This document shows positions 17,303-25,310 of a DNA stretch of 64,000 nt, piece after piece (within the stretch, counting starts at the first letter, position 1; each line of letters starts with the position of its first letter). Under the pieces are notes generated by a model. The model did not search any database. It was not told where the DNA came from and worked only from the letters and a program-made list of their open reading frames with translations. The DNA is from CAIKMD01 sp963702925 (GTDB lineage: Bacteria; Pseudomonadota; Alphaproteobacteria; ATCC43930; CGMCC-115725). Both the position numbers and the translations under genes were made by a program. The stretch covers positions 186,001 to 250,000 of the forward strand of contig OY969771.1 in the NCBI GenBank assembly GCA_963702925.1, read 5' to 3'.

Positions 17303-19069
17303 ATGCAGGGGATAGGAATGGTTGCTTTGTTCGCTCAATTCCCGTCGGCCAATCGGCTTTCGAGCGGCGCGCCCCTCGCCGATCCAAAAACGGTCTACGA
17401 GCTCGAGGCCGCGCTCGCCGAGCTGCCGCCGGCCTGGCTGATCCTGTGCAACCGCCATGCGGTGGACGGACCGCCTTGGGTCAAGTTCATCGCGCTTCAC
17501 CCGAGAAAGGGCGTCGCGTTGATCGATGTCGAGCCGGCGCAGCCGGAAACGGCGATCGCGCCGCTCGAAGAATTTCTCGCGCGAAAAGGCTTCGCGCCCT
17601 TCACCAGCGGCGATCCGCCGATCGTCGCGCTTGCTTTGGCCAAGGACGATATCGCCGCCATCGAAGACCGCGTTGCCGGCGCATTCGCGGAAGCGCCGCC
17701 TTGCGGTATCGAAAGCGCCCTTTGGATCGAAACCGTCACCGAGCTGTTGATGTCAACTCAAGGCATCCTGCTGACGCGGCTGAAGCGTGCCAGCCGAATG
17801 CCGCCCGGGCTTAGCGGCGTGCAGCGCCAGTCCCAGAAAGACGCGATGCAGGGTGCAGCAGCAAAATCCGAAACCGTGCAGCCGCCACGAGAGCCCAAGC
17901 CGCTAATCATTCATATCGAGCGCGACAGCCGCGCCCCGCTTTCCGTTCCCAAGAAGGCGGTCGCCGCCAAGCCCGGGCGGAACGCCGAGGCACCAACGAT
18001 TCGTATCGAGACGGAAAGACCGCCACCGCCTTCACCGGCGAAAAGATCGGCCGCTGCCTATCCGCGACAACACGCCGAAGAACCGACGCTCCGATTCGAG
18101 ATCGAAAGCCCGGAGACGCCGCGACCCGCGAAGAAGCCAGCCTCCGGGAAACGGGCACGGGATGCCAAGCAACTGACGCTTCGCATCGACATGGAAAGGC
18201 CAGCGCCACCGCCGCGGCCAAGAAAGCCTGCTTCCGTCAAACCGGCACCGCAATCGGAGCAACCGGCGATGCGTTCAGAGCCTGCCGCGCGTCGCGTTAT
18301 TGAACCTTCCCTGTCGCGCGAGCCGCGCCTCGTGGTGCCGCGCGAGGATTGGCAACCCGAACGCACGCGCCACGAGCGCTCGCGCGGTCCTTGGCTCATC
18401 GCTGCGTCGCTTCTGGTAATCGGTGGCGGCCTCGCCTTTCTTTATCCGCACATCAGCGCGATGTGGACGCGCCCGCCCCTCGTTACCGCAACGGCGTTAC
18501 CGCCGGCTCCGACGGCCGCGAGTCCGCCGCCCGCCATTTCTTCCACGGTCACGGCCAGCCCCGTCATCGCCGCGCCGCCACCAGCCTTGGAAACGGGGGC
18601 AACGCCGCAGCCGGCCAACCCGCCGCAAGACGCTGAAAACAAGATCGCGCCGCAGCCACCCATTGCCGCAGCCGCACCACCACCTGCACCGGCGCCCGCA
18701 GCATCGCCGGCACCGGCGCAGACGATCGCGTCATTGAGCCCGACCGAATCGGCGCCGCCAACGCTTCACGCGAACCCCGTGCCGTCGAGCCGCAATCCGG
18801 TCGCACTTGCGCCCTTGCTGAAACCCGCACAAAAGCCGGCCGCAAGCGTGCATCCCCAACGCACCAAAACCGTATCGGCTCGACCCGCGCCGCCGGCCCA
18901 CCCAACCGCCGAACCGCAAGCGACCGCGCCCAATCCGGCTTTCGCGAATATCCTCGCCTCGCCCGAGAACGCGGACACAGTGACCGTCGACGGCACGACT
19001 TATGTCAGAGGACGCGAGCCTCAGTCCTTGGGAACCGTGACGGCGCCGCCCGATCAGGACAACAACTGA
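17303..19069 (+). CDS. Unrecognised membrane protein with internal 30-residue repeats and Pro/Ala-rich periplasmic tail
   Basis: 588 residues; ATG 17318 (preceded by AGGGG) is an equally good start. Residues about 20-170 form a globular cytoplasmic domain of mixed alpha/beta character (PAWLILCNRHAVDG, FIALHPRKGVALIDV) that I cannot assign; it faintly recalls nuclease-related N-terminal domains. Residues about 199-331 hold four and a half copies of a 30-residue repeat. One membrane helix lies near 362-385 (WLIAASLLVIGGGLAFLYP). The rest is Pro/Ala-rich and extended, ending in a compact segment VDGTTYVRGREPQSLG. The build resembles a tethered inner-membrane linker spanning toward the wall. It stands alone, convergent with the chvI-like gene 8 bases away. 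Confidence 0.75.
   Translation: MQGIGMVALFAQFPSANRLSSGAPLADPKTVYELEAALAELPPAWLILCNRHAVDGPPWVKFIALHPRKGVALIDVEPAQPETAIAPLEEFLARKGFAPFTSGDPPIVALALAKDDIAAIEDRVAGAFAEAPPCGIESALWIETVTELLMSTQGILLTRLKRASRMPPGLSGVQRQSQKDAMQGAAAKSETVQPPREPKPLIIHIERDSRAPLSVPKKAVAAKPGRNAEAPTIRIETERPPPPSPAKRSAAAYPRQHAEEPTLRFEIESPETPRPAKKPASGKRARDAKQLTLRIDMERPAPPPRPRKPASVKPAPQSEQPAMRSEPAARRVIEPSLSREPRLVVPREDWQPERTRHERSRGPWLIAASLLVIGGGLAFLYPHISAMWTRPPLVTATALPPAPTAASPPPAISSTVTASPVIAAPPPALETGATPQPANPPQDAENKIAPQPPIAAAAPPPAPAPAASPAPAQTIASLSPTESAPPTLHANPVPSSRNPVALAPLLKPAQKPAASVHPQRTKTVSARPAPPAHPTAEPQATAPNPAFANILASPENADTVTVDGTTYVRGREPQSLGTVTAPPDQDNN
17897..18295 (+). repeat. In-frame 90-base tandem repeats (4.5 copies)
   Basis: Translated units line up as KPLIIHIERDSRAP..., APTIRIETERPPPP..., EPTLRFEIESPETP..., QLTLRIDMERPAPP..., then a partial QPAMRSEP. 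Each unit is about 30 residues: a short beta-like 'xxTLRIExE' head, a Pro-rich middle 'PPPxPAK', a Lys/Ala segment and a final '(N/H/D/S)AE' turn. At DNA level copies have diverged, so the repeat is old rather than a recent slippage product. Confidence 0.8.
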
Positions 19070-19076
19070 ACATTGC

Positions 19077-19901
19077 CTAGGCGGCCGTCGTGCCGACCGC
19101 CGACGCGGCGGCGCGCCAACGGTATCCGAAGGCAGCATAATTCTCGATCTCGCCAAAGCCCGGATCGAGATCGCGAAACTTGTTGCGGATGCGCCTGATG
19201 CTCGAGCGAACATTCGTACGAAAGCCGTTGCTGCCGTTGCCGGCCATGAAGCCCGCATGATGCACGCAATCGTAAATCGAGCGATAGGTGACGTATTCGC
19301 CGGCCCGCGAGACGAGCAGATAGACGATTTTAAACTCCGTCACTGTCAGATCGATGTCGCGTCCGGCCCAATAGGCGCGGCTGATATCCGGCCGCAGGAC
19401 GATCTGGCCGTGTTCCAGAACCTCGTGATTGGGATGCGTCGGCAGCAGCCGGTTCATCTGCACGATCAGCCGTAGACGTTTGACAAGAATCGGAATGCCG
19501 CGCGCCTTATCGACGAAATCGACCGCGCCGCGGTCGAGCGCCGCATTTTCATAAGTGGCTGACGGAACGCCGGTCAGGAACACAACCGGCAGGTTGATCC
19601 CGCGGTCATGCAGCAGCGGCAGGTAGTCGATGCCAGTTCCCGCTTGCAGCCGCCAATCGAGAACGATGACATCCGTCGCGTCCGGATTTTTTTCGAGATA
19701 ATCGAGCATCGCGTCGCCGTCCGGGTAGCCGACAACCGCGAAGCCGAAATATTCGAGCTCCGCGGTCGCGGCTTCGCGATAATCGTCGTCATCATCGACG
19801 AGGATTACGCGAATGGCGTCGGTTTGCTCCGTCTCATCTTTGCGCAAGTCGAGAGGAGAATGCAGCAACACATTGTCGCGTTCGTTGAGAGCTGTGGACA
19901 T
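19077..19901 (-). CDS. ChvI-like OmpR-family response regulator
   Basis: 274 residues. A receiver domain (about 31-150) shows the acidic pocket VDDDDD and phospho-acceptor Asp82 in VLDWRL; the output domain (about 170-265) is a winged helix whose segment IYDCVHHAGFMAGNGSNGFRTNVR is closely like ChvI/BvrR of alphaproteobacteria. GAGGTGG lies eight bases before the ATG, fixing the start although this makes it overlap the preceding lipoprotein gene by 68 bases. No sensor kinase is next to it, unlike the usual chvG-chvI layout, so it is an orphan or a divergent paralogue. It probably controls envelope or acid-response genes by DNA binding in the cytoplasm. Confidence 0.85.
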   Translation of the reverse strand: MSTALNERDNVLLHSPLDLRKDETEQTDAIRVILVDDDDDYREAATAELEYFGFAVVGYPDGDAMLDYLEKNPDATDVIVLDWRLQAGTGIDYLPLLHDRGINLPVVFLTGVPSATYENAALDRGAVDFVDKARGIPILVKRLRLIVQMNRLLPTHPNHEVLEHGQIVLRPDISRAYWAGRDIDLTVTEFKIVYLLVSRAGEYVTYRSIYDCVHHAGFMAGNGSNGFRTNVRSSIRRIRNKFRDLDPGFGEIENYAAFGYRWRAAASAVGTTAA

Positions 19902-20310
19902 CGCTTACCACCTCATATGATAGCGCATGAAATTCCCGGGTTATCACGTCCGGATCGAGCATCACGCTGAGCGTGCAGGTCCGATCGCGGAACACCCAGA
20001 CCTTCGTCGGCGCTCCTCCCAATTCGATCATGGGCACGCCAAGGGCAGCCCGGATCTCGCTTTCCTTCAGGCCAAGCCATCGATCCGGCATTGGCTGGGT
20101 TTTGTCGGAGGTCTCGGCCGCGCGCTCGATCACACTGTCGGCGGGCCGGGAAATCGGCTTTTGTACTGTCGCGCCAGCGACTCGCGTCGCCGCATTTGGG
20201 GTCGCATGGCGCGCCGCGACCCCATCGTGCTGCGTGTTTTCGGAACAGCCCGCGGCGAGCAGGAGCGCCATAAGGCTGATTGCGTTTTGGATGCCGCCCC
20301 GTATCACCAT
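19834..20310 (-). CDS. Lipoprotein with SmpA/BamE-like domain
   Basis: 158 residues. Signal peptide and lipobox LAAGC give a lipidated Cys22. After a low-complexity linker of about 60 residues comes a small domain (about 80-125): RWLGLKESEIRAALGVP then a beta hairpin TKVWVFRDRTCTLSVML, similar in pattern to SmpA/BamE-type lipoprotein domains. Function is unknown. Its 3' end overlaps the chvI-like gene by 68 bases in another frame, an unusually long overlap; both reading frames look real because this one keeps family-like patterning and the regulator has a strong ribosome site. Confidence 0.7.
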   Translation of the reverse strand: MVIRGGIQNAISLMALLLAAGCSENTQHDGVAARHATPNAATRVAGATVQKPISRPADSVIERAAETSDKTQPMPDRWLGLKESEIRAALGVPMIELGGAPTKVWVFRDRTCTLSVMLDPDVITREFHALSYEVVSDVHSSQRTRQCVAAFSSRLAQR

Positions 20311-20617
20311 CGTGATCGCAAATCGCTTAATAATTCAAATTTCACTTTTCAAACGTCCGTCGATGCTTCGAGTTCCCGGCGCGCAACAAGAAAGTCACGA
20401 GACCGATCAAAGGTGCTTCCCCTGCGGGCGCCGTTCCTTATCAACGGCACCGCGATCACGCCGCGCAATTTGGCGACGGCAACCGCTTTATGACCTATTC
20501 AAGACGTGTGAGGAGCACGCCTCAGCGCATGCTGATGGCAGATTTTGGCAAAAATGTGCCCGATGTCAGGAATTGCGTCGCACGGGCGAGGATATCAGCG
20601 AGAATTGAGACGCCCAG
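20311..20617. other. Intergenic region, nothing recognised
   Basis: 307 bases between two minus-strand lipoprotein genes. It contains a locally A/T-rich stretch at about 20320-20345 (TTAATAATTCAAATTTC) that may be the promoter of the 20310 gene. I see no ORF with a ribosome site, no hairpin followed by T residues and no RNA motif. Confidence 0.4.
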
Positions 20618-21199
20618 TCATTGGTGCAGATCGTCTGAGTTCCAGGAGAATAAAATAAGCAAAGTCCATTGATTCCGATGCGAATACCCGTAGTCGAGGC
20701 CTACTGAAAATTTGTAGGTGCCATCCTTTTGGGCATAACCCGTCATCGCGATTTTGGATGTCCCGATCTCGCGCGCGACTTTGAACAAGGCGATCTCGGG
20801 TATTTTGAGCGCGCCCGCAAGCGGGACAGGCAAGTCCATATTGGGAACGCCGAACAGGGTCGAGGTCTCGTCGATCGATTGCGCGCCGGAGCGGATTTCG
20901 ATCACGATATCGGCGCTCCCGCGATCGGCAATGAGATGCGCGCCGTCCTTTGCCAATTGATCCCGGATTGCGCCGATCGTGTACTTCGAATCGAGCCCTT
21001 CGAAATATTGCGCATCGACGAAGACCCGCGCGTTGGGCAGAAACGCCGCCAGCATTTGGCTTGCGGCGCGATCGGCTGCGGTGGAGATCAGAAGCTCCTC
21101 CGTTGCCGTCCGAGGCGGATTGCTCTCGCGCTCCGTCGCGCAGCCAACGAGCGCCGCCATCATCATAATAAGAATGCCGCGTGCGAGACTCTTGTCCAT
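20618..21199 (-). CDS. DUF6655-like lipoprotein
   Basis: 193 residues with a signal peptide and lipobox LVGC (Cys20). The segment PRTATEELLISTAADRAA just after the Cys, then VFVDAQYFEGLDSKYTIGAIRDQL and a C-terminal DYGYSHRNQWTLL, match what I recall of the DUF6655 family of alphaproteobacterial and planctomycete lipoproteins, of unknown function. It is probably outer-membrane attached on the periplasmic side. It is a single-gene unit followed by the lipoprotein-chvI pair on the same strand after 307 bases. Confidence 0.7.
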   Translation of the reverse strand: MDKSLARGILIMMMAALVGCATERESNPPRTATEELLISTAADRAASQMLAAFLPNARVFVDAQYFEGLDSKYTIGAIRDQLAKDGAHLIADRGSADIVIEIRSGAQSIDETSTLFGVPNMDLPVPLAGALKIPEIALFKVAREIGTSKIAMTGYAQKDGTYKFSVGLDYGYSHRNQWTLLILFSWNSDDLHQ

Positions 21200-21380
21200 C
21201 CTGCGATCGAGTCATGTCGTTCGAAAACCGGGCGCCATAAGCAGGGCACCAGACCATCCATGATAAATCAGCAAATCGATAATGCGGCACGATGCGCGCG
21301 CGATTGCGGCGCATGGCACCGTTTGATCACGGATCGTCGAAATCAGGAAAAATTCGCCGCTGGCCGTTGACCGGAACGCG

Positions 21381-21411
21381 AAGCCCGCGGTGCTAATTCC
21401 ACCGCGGGCTT
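21381..21411. terminator. Perfect 11-bp hairpin in intergenic region
   Basis: AAGCCCGCGGT and ACCGCGGGCTT form an uninterrupted 11-bp stem around a 9-base loop. It lies between the 3' end of the propeller-like gene (minus) and the start of the DUF6655 gene (minus). A T-rich run follows only loosely on the plus side (TTCTTCGTT), so it is either a weak intrinsic terminator for the minus-strand operon or a bidirectional one. Confidence 0.5.
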
Positions 21412-21511
21412 CTTCGTTCGATCTCGCCGTTTTTAGACTGCCTGCTTCGGCGGATGATCGGGTTTTCCGATCGTCACGCCGAAGCTCTTGGCGCCGTCGC
21501 GAAACGACGCC

Positions 21512-23050
21512 TTATGGAACGTAAGCGACACCGCGATAGACCGTGCCATAGGTCGGCCCCATGACGGTCTTGAAGGTCTCATGGGAAACCTGCCGGGTGA
21601 CGCTCGTGGCCGATATCAGATCGGTGATCTTCACCACCTTGTTCGGATCGGCGCCGTTATCGCCCGACGCGCTCGAGGTCGAGGTCGTGGCCCACAACTC
21701 GACCGTGCCGTTGGCATGGACGACGCCGGTCAGATTGCGCAGACCGACCGTCGTCACGTCAGGATAGGGCCCATCGCCGCCCGTCAGCCCGGTGTCGACC
21801 GTGCCGATCAACCCTTTGGTGAGCGTGTAATCGAGCTGCCACGTGCCACTCACCAGGCTCCATTTCTGGAGACCGGCATGGGTCGCATCCGTCGCGTTGC
21901 CCGAACCTTCATCCGTCACATACATCGTCGTCGGATTGGCAAAGAACACGGCAAAGGGCGTGTAATTGCCGCCGGTCGCCTTGGCCGAATCCTGCGGGGA
22001 GCCGGGCACGATGCTGATCGTCTGCGACGCCGCGTTCGCCACCGTCGGCAGCGTATTGACGGTATAGACCGTCTGGTAGCCGTTGCTGCCGCTGCCTTTC
22101 GTGAAGTAGAGCGCGCCATTATACTCGGTTATGCCGCGATAATTGGTGTCCTTGCCCGGCTTGTCAGGCTTGCTGGCACCCGGGGGCGTGTATTGGAGCA
22201 GCGGATCGACTTCGGCCGAGTTGTTCGCCGGAATCGTCACGGAGGATGTGGCGCCATTGATCGGCGTGACGACCTCGAGCCCCGTCGTCTCGGTGACGTC
22301 GGGATTCGTGCCGTTGCTCGATCCGAAGGTCGCCGCATTGCCGTTATTGGCGTTGCCGACCGAATAATACAAGCCGTTGGAGCCCAGCAGCGCGGACCGG
22401 CCATTATTGCCGCCGTAATTGATCGTTGGCGTATAGACGAAGTTTCCGAACTGGTCCATCGAAACGACGGTGCGCGGGAAGGCGTAGTGCGAGCCGAAAG
22501 CGAAGGTCACCGGATTCGTCGGATCTTGGCCGGCGACAGCGTCGGAATTCGACACGTCGAGCGCGCCAATCCCGGCCTGGCCATAGGCCACGAAGACGAG
22601 GTGGAAGCCGCCGAGATTGTCTTCAATGAAGTGAAGGCCCAGCTCCGACTTGGACGGAAAGCTGGTGACGACTTGATCGCTCGGCACCGAAATCGTGTGG
22701 AGGACGTTGCCGTTGCCCACGTTGATGTCGGTCAGCGTGATCGGCGAAGTCACGCCGTAGCTGCCATCGACCGATGCGTTGTTCCAGGTGGTGACATAAT
22801 TGTTGGTTGCGACGGCCGACGATGTCGCGGTGGCTGACTTGGCCAGCGTGGTGCCGATGGTCAGCGACGCGATTGCGCCCTGCGTGTTGTCGTAAGTGCT
22901 GCTACTGACGACGACCGAATTATGTTGGACTTGCATCTTGGGTTTGGGCGGCGCCTTGGCCTCGGCCAAGCCGGCAAATTGGCAGAGCGCCAGCGCGCTG
23001 CACGACGCGAGCAGTAAGGTACGATGGGTTGCCTGACGAGAAGAACGCAT
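21512..23050 (-). CDS. Secreted propeller-like protein, C-terminus probably shifted
   Basis: 512 residues with a clean signal peptide (to about AEA, residue 31). The body is Gly/Asn/Ser/Thr-rich with repeated blades such as GLYYSVGNANNGN, GALYFTKGSGSNGYQTVY, TTMYVTDEGSGNATD and GTVELWATTS, as in secreted beta-propellers. I do not recognise a named family. It is the last gene of the imelysin-peroxidase-phosphoesterase series and may share an envelope or phosphorus-scavenging role. The frame stops at TAA 21512, but the next frame continues in protein-like fashion for about 25 more codons to 21433, suggesting a one-base deletion near 21515. Confidence 0.7.
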   Translation of the reverse strand: MRSSRQATHRTLLLASCSALALCQFAGLAEAKAPPKPKMQVQHNSVVVSSSTYDNTQGAIASLTIGTTLAKSATATSSAVATNNYVTTWNNASVDGSYGVTSPITLTDINVGNGNVLHTISVPSDQVVTSFPSKSELGLHFIEDNLGGFHLVFVAYGQAGIGALDVSNSDAVAGQDPTNPVTFAFGSHYAFPRTVVSMDQFGNFVYTPTINYGGNNGRSALLGSNGLYYSVGNANNGNAATFGSSNGTNPDVTETTGLEVVTPINGATSSVTIPANNSAEVDPLLQYTPPGASKPDKPGKDTNYRGITEYNGALYFTKGSGSNGYQTVYTVNTLPTVANAASQTISIVPGSPQDSAKATGGNYTPFAVFFANPTTMYVTDEGSGNATDATHAGLQKWSLVSGTWQLDYTLTKGLIGTVDTGLTGGDGPYPDVTTVGLRNLTGVVHANGTVELWATTSTSSASGDNGADPNKVVKITDLISATSVTRQVSHETFKTVMGPTYGTVYRGVAYVP

Positions 23051-23202
23051 GATCTCCCTCGATTGCTTGAATGTGGATGTTTGAAAGGCAGTTTGGCGGC
23101 AAAGGATTACGCGGCGAACGCTACAATTTGATGACGCCGGCCCGGCAGCGGATCACGTCGCGGTGAAACCGCCGGCACAGCTTCGGTCAGACGTCAATAC
23201 GC

Positions 23203-23238
23203 GAACGGCGCCGGGGAGACCTCCCTGCGGCGCCGTTC
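23203..23238. terminator. 11-bp GC hairpin after the phosphoesterase gene
   Basis: GAACGGCGCCG pairs perfectly with CGGCGCCGTTC across a 14-base loop. It sits 25 bases past the stop of the minus-strand phosphoesterase and before the propeller gene start. There is no T run on the minus side, so termination may be partial or factor-assisted, and the propeller gene may have its own promoter between 23051 and 23202. Confidence 0.45.
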
Positions 23239-23262
23239 TTGATTCCCCGCTCGCGCGAGTCG

Positions 23263-25155
23263 TCAGCCGTGACCGGAACCGCCGCCCTGCCCGTGATCGA
23301 AATCGAACATTTCGAAGAGATCGCCGATCGCCGGACTGTTGACCGGTACATAAGGATTATCGCTGCGCGCAAGCGGATTGGGCAGGTTGTCGCGGCTGCG
23401 ATTGGTCAACGCGTGGAGACGCCAATTGCGCTCGATGAATTTCAAGATCGAAACGTGGTCGTAGTAGGTATGCACGACCTGGCCGCCCGTCGAGAAGGGC
23501 GAGATCACGATCAGCGGAACGCGCGGGCCATCGCCGAAGTAATCCAAGGGTTGGATAAAGCCCGAATCGTAATAGCCGCCGCCTTCGTCGAAGGTCACGA
23601 AGACCGCCGTGTCGGCGGCAAGTTCTGGATCCGCGTCAAGCCGATCGAGAATGTTCTTCACCAGTGCTTCGAAAAGGTCGAGCTTCGACGTCGCTGGATG
23701 ACCGTCAAGCAATCCATCCGGCTTGACGAATGAAACAGCGGGAAGCGTGCCGCCTTGCAAGTCCGTAAACAAGTCGGTGATGTCTTTCAAATGTTCGGTG
23801 CGTACCGCATCGTTCGTCATGATCGAGGTTGCATAGGCGAAAGGATTGCAGATATCGCAATAGGCGACCCCGACCGGCTGGCCGGTGAGATTGGCGTTGA
23901 AGGCGCCGCCGTAATAACGCCAGGAGATGTTGCGCGCGATCAAGGCGTCGCCGATCGTTGGCACCGATGAAGGCGGCACCGTATTGAGATTCAGATTGCG
24001 CTGCCCGTCGGTCAGAAAGGCGGGCGAGGTGTTGTTCAGCATGTAGTAGTGGTTTGGCGTGCAATTGGCGCCCGCCTCGTAAGGCAAGCTTCCCAGGTAA
24101 TTGAGGATCGGCGCGACGCCGGGCTGAAACCTATCCGAGCAATTGCTCCAATTGCCGTCGAGCGTATAGACGTTGTTCGTCGACGGCTTCGGTTCCGGAT
24201 TGGCGATCAGCGTCGCCGGCGGCACGGTCGGGTTGCCCTTGCCATCGCTCCAGAACACGTCGTCGCCGGTTCCGAGCATCACGTGATTGGCACCCGTGCC
24301 GCCCATCACCGCCTGATGATAATTGTCCGCCAAGGTGAATTGATCGGCGAGCGATTTGAGCAGCGGCGCGTCGCCATTGTTGACGTTCGCGAACGCCATC
24401 GAATTGCCGACACCCTCGTCCTTCGGTGCCGCATAGGTCGTGATCACGAAGGGATAGAGGTCGCTGAGGCAACCTGAAGGATTGGCGCGCGTCGCGGCTT
24501 GCTGGCTGCAATCGGATTGCTGCCACATCTGGTAAAAGCGGTGCGTCGAATTGCCAGTATAGGAATCATAAGGCAAGGTCGCGCTCGTCAGTTGGAAAGG
24601 CCCGTCCGGCAGATGCGTTCCGTTCGGAACGCGGGTGTCCAGCCCGACCGTCCCGGCCGCACCGCTGGCGCCCGTCGTCAGCAAGGCGAGGTCGCCCGGC
24701 TCGAGATCCGGCTCGAGCGCCGCCGCTTCGGCGACGGTGGGGAAGGGCGGTTGGGACACGCTTTGCGCATTCGGCGCGCCGTTGAGATCGGGCGGCGGCA
24801 GCGGCGAATAAGGCATCTTGCTTTGCGTCGTGATGAAATAATGATTTTGTGCGCCGGTCGTGAATTGCGCGGCCTTGGCGAAATTGGGGCCGGGCGTGCC
24901 GCTCGAATTGACGATGCCCTTCGAAAGAAGATTCGACACCGTCTGTCCGTGCTTGGGCGTGTAGGTACCGAAGACATGATCGAAGCTGCGGTTCTCGCCG
25001 ATAATGACGATCACATGCTTGATGGGACTCGACGTCCCTGCCCCGGCTTTGTCGTCGCCATAAGCAGCCGCGGCAAAACTCATGACCGAAAGCGCGGCCA
25101 ACGACAGCTGGATTGCTGCCTTGAAGCTTTTGGGCTCGAGGGTCTTCGCAAACAT
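23263..25155 (-). CDS. Secreted phospholipase C/acid phosphatase-like phosphoesterase
   Basis: 630 residues with signal peptide. The start of the mature domain IKHVIVIIGENRSFDHVFG is the hallmark of the bacterial phospholipase C/AcpA superfamily, giving the metal-binding Glu-Asn and Asp. Other family elements are MGGTGANHVMLGTGD (about residue 285), VFVTFDEGGGYYD (about 545) and RVPLIVISPFS followed by YDHVSILKFIE near the end. Such enzymes hydrolyse phosphodiesters or monoesters outside the cytoplasm. The C-terminus is a short Gly/His-rich tail (DHGQGGGSGHG). It follows the peroxidase gene by 155 bases. A second family member lies divergently at 27947. Confidence 0.88.
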   Translation of the reverse strand: MFAKTLEPKSFKAAIQLSLAALSVMSFAAAAYGDDKAGAGTSSPIKHVIVIIGENRSFDHVFGTYTPKHGQTVSNLLSKGIVNSSGTPGPNFAKAAQFTTGAQNHYFITTQSKMPYSPLPPPDLNGAPNAQSVSQPPFPTVAEAAALEPDLEPGDLALLTTGASGAAGTVGLDTRVPNGTHLPDGPFQLTSATLPYDSYTGNSTHRFYQMWQQSDCSQQAATRANPSGCLSDLYPFVITTYAAPKDEGVGNSMAFANVNNGDAPLLKSLADQFTLADNYHQAVMGGTGANHVMLGTGDDVFWSDGKGNPTVPPATLIANPEPKPSTNNVYTLDGNWSNCSDRFQPGVAPILNYLGSLPYEAGANCTPNHYYMLNNTSPAFLTDGQRNLNLNTVPPSSVPTIGDALIARNISWRYYGGAFNANLTGQPVGVAYCDICNPFAYATSIMTNDAVRTEHLKDITDLFTDLQGGTLPAVSFVKPDGLLDGHPATSKLDLFEALVKNILDRLDADPELAADTAVFVTFDEGGGYYDSGFIQPLDYFGDGPRVPLIVISPFSTGGQVVHTYYDHVSILKFIERNWRLHALTNRSRDNLPNPLARSDNPYVPVNSPAIGDLFEMFDFDHGQGGGSGHG

Positions 25156-25310
25156 AGGTTCCTCCCAGGAATGAATGCGATCGAGAGAACCCTATCCACG
25201 TGCGATTGCGCCGCGGCGACAGCATTGTGTCCAGAACGAGGCGACGCCGCGATATCGCCCGCGCCTTGATCGCGCCACCGATTTGTCACGATGCCGGCGA
25301 GGAAGCGCAA

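Noticed and set aside
17897..18295. CRISPR-like repeat array
   Set aside because: The repeats are in-frame protein repeats of 90 bases with no spacers, and diverged in DNA sequence.
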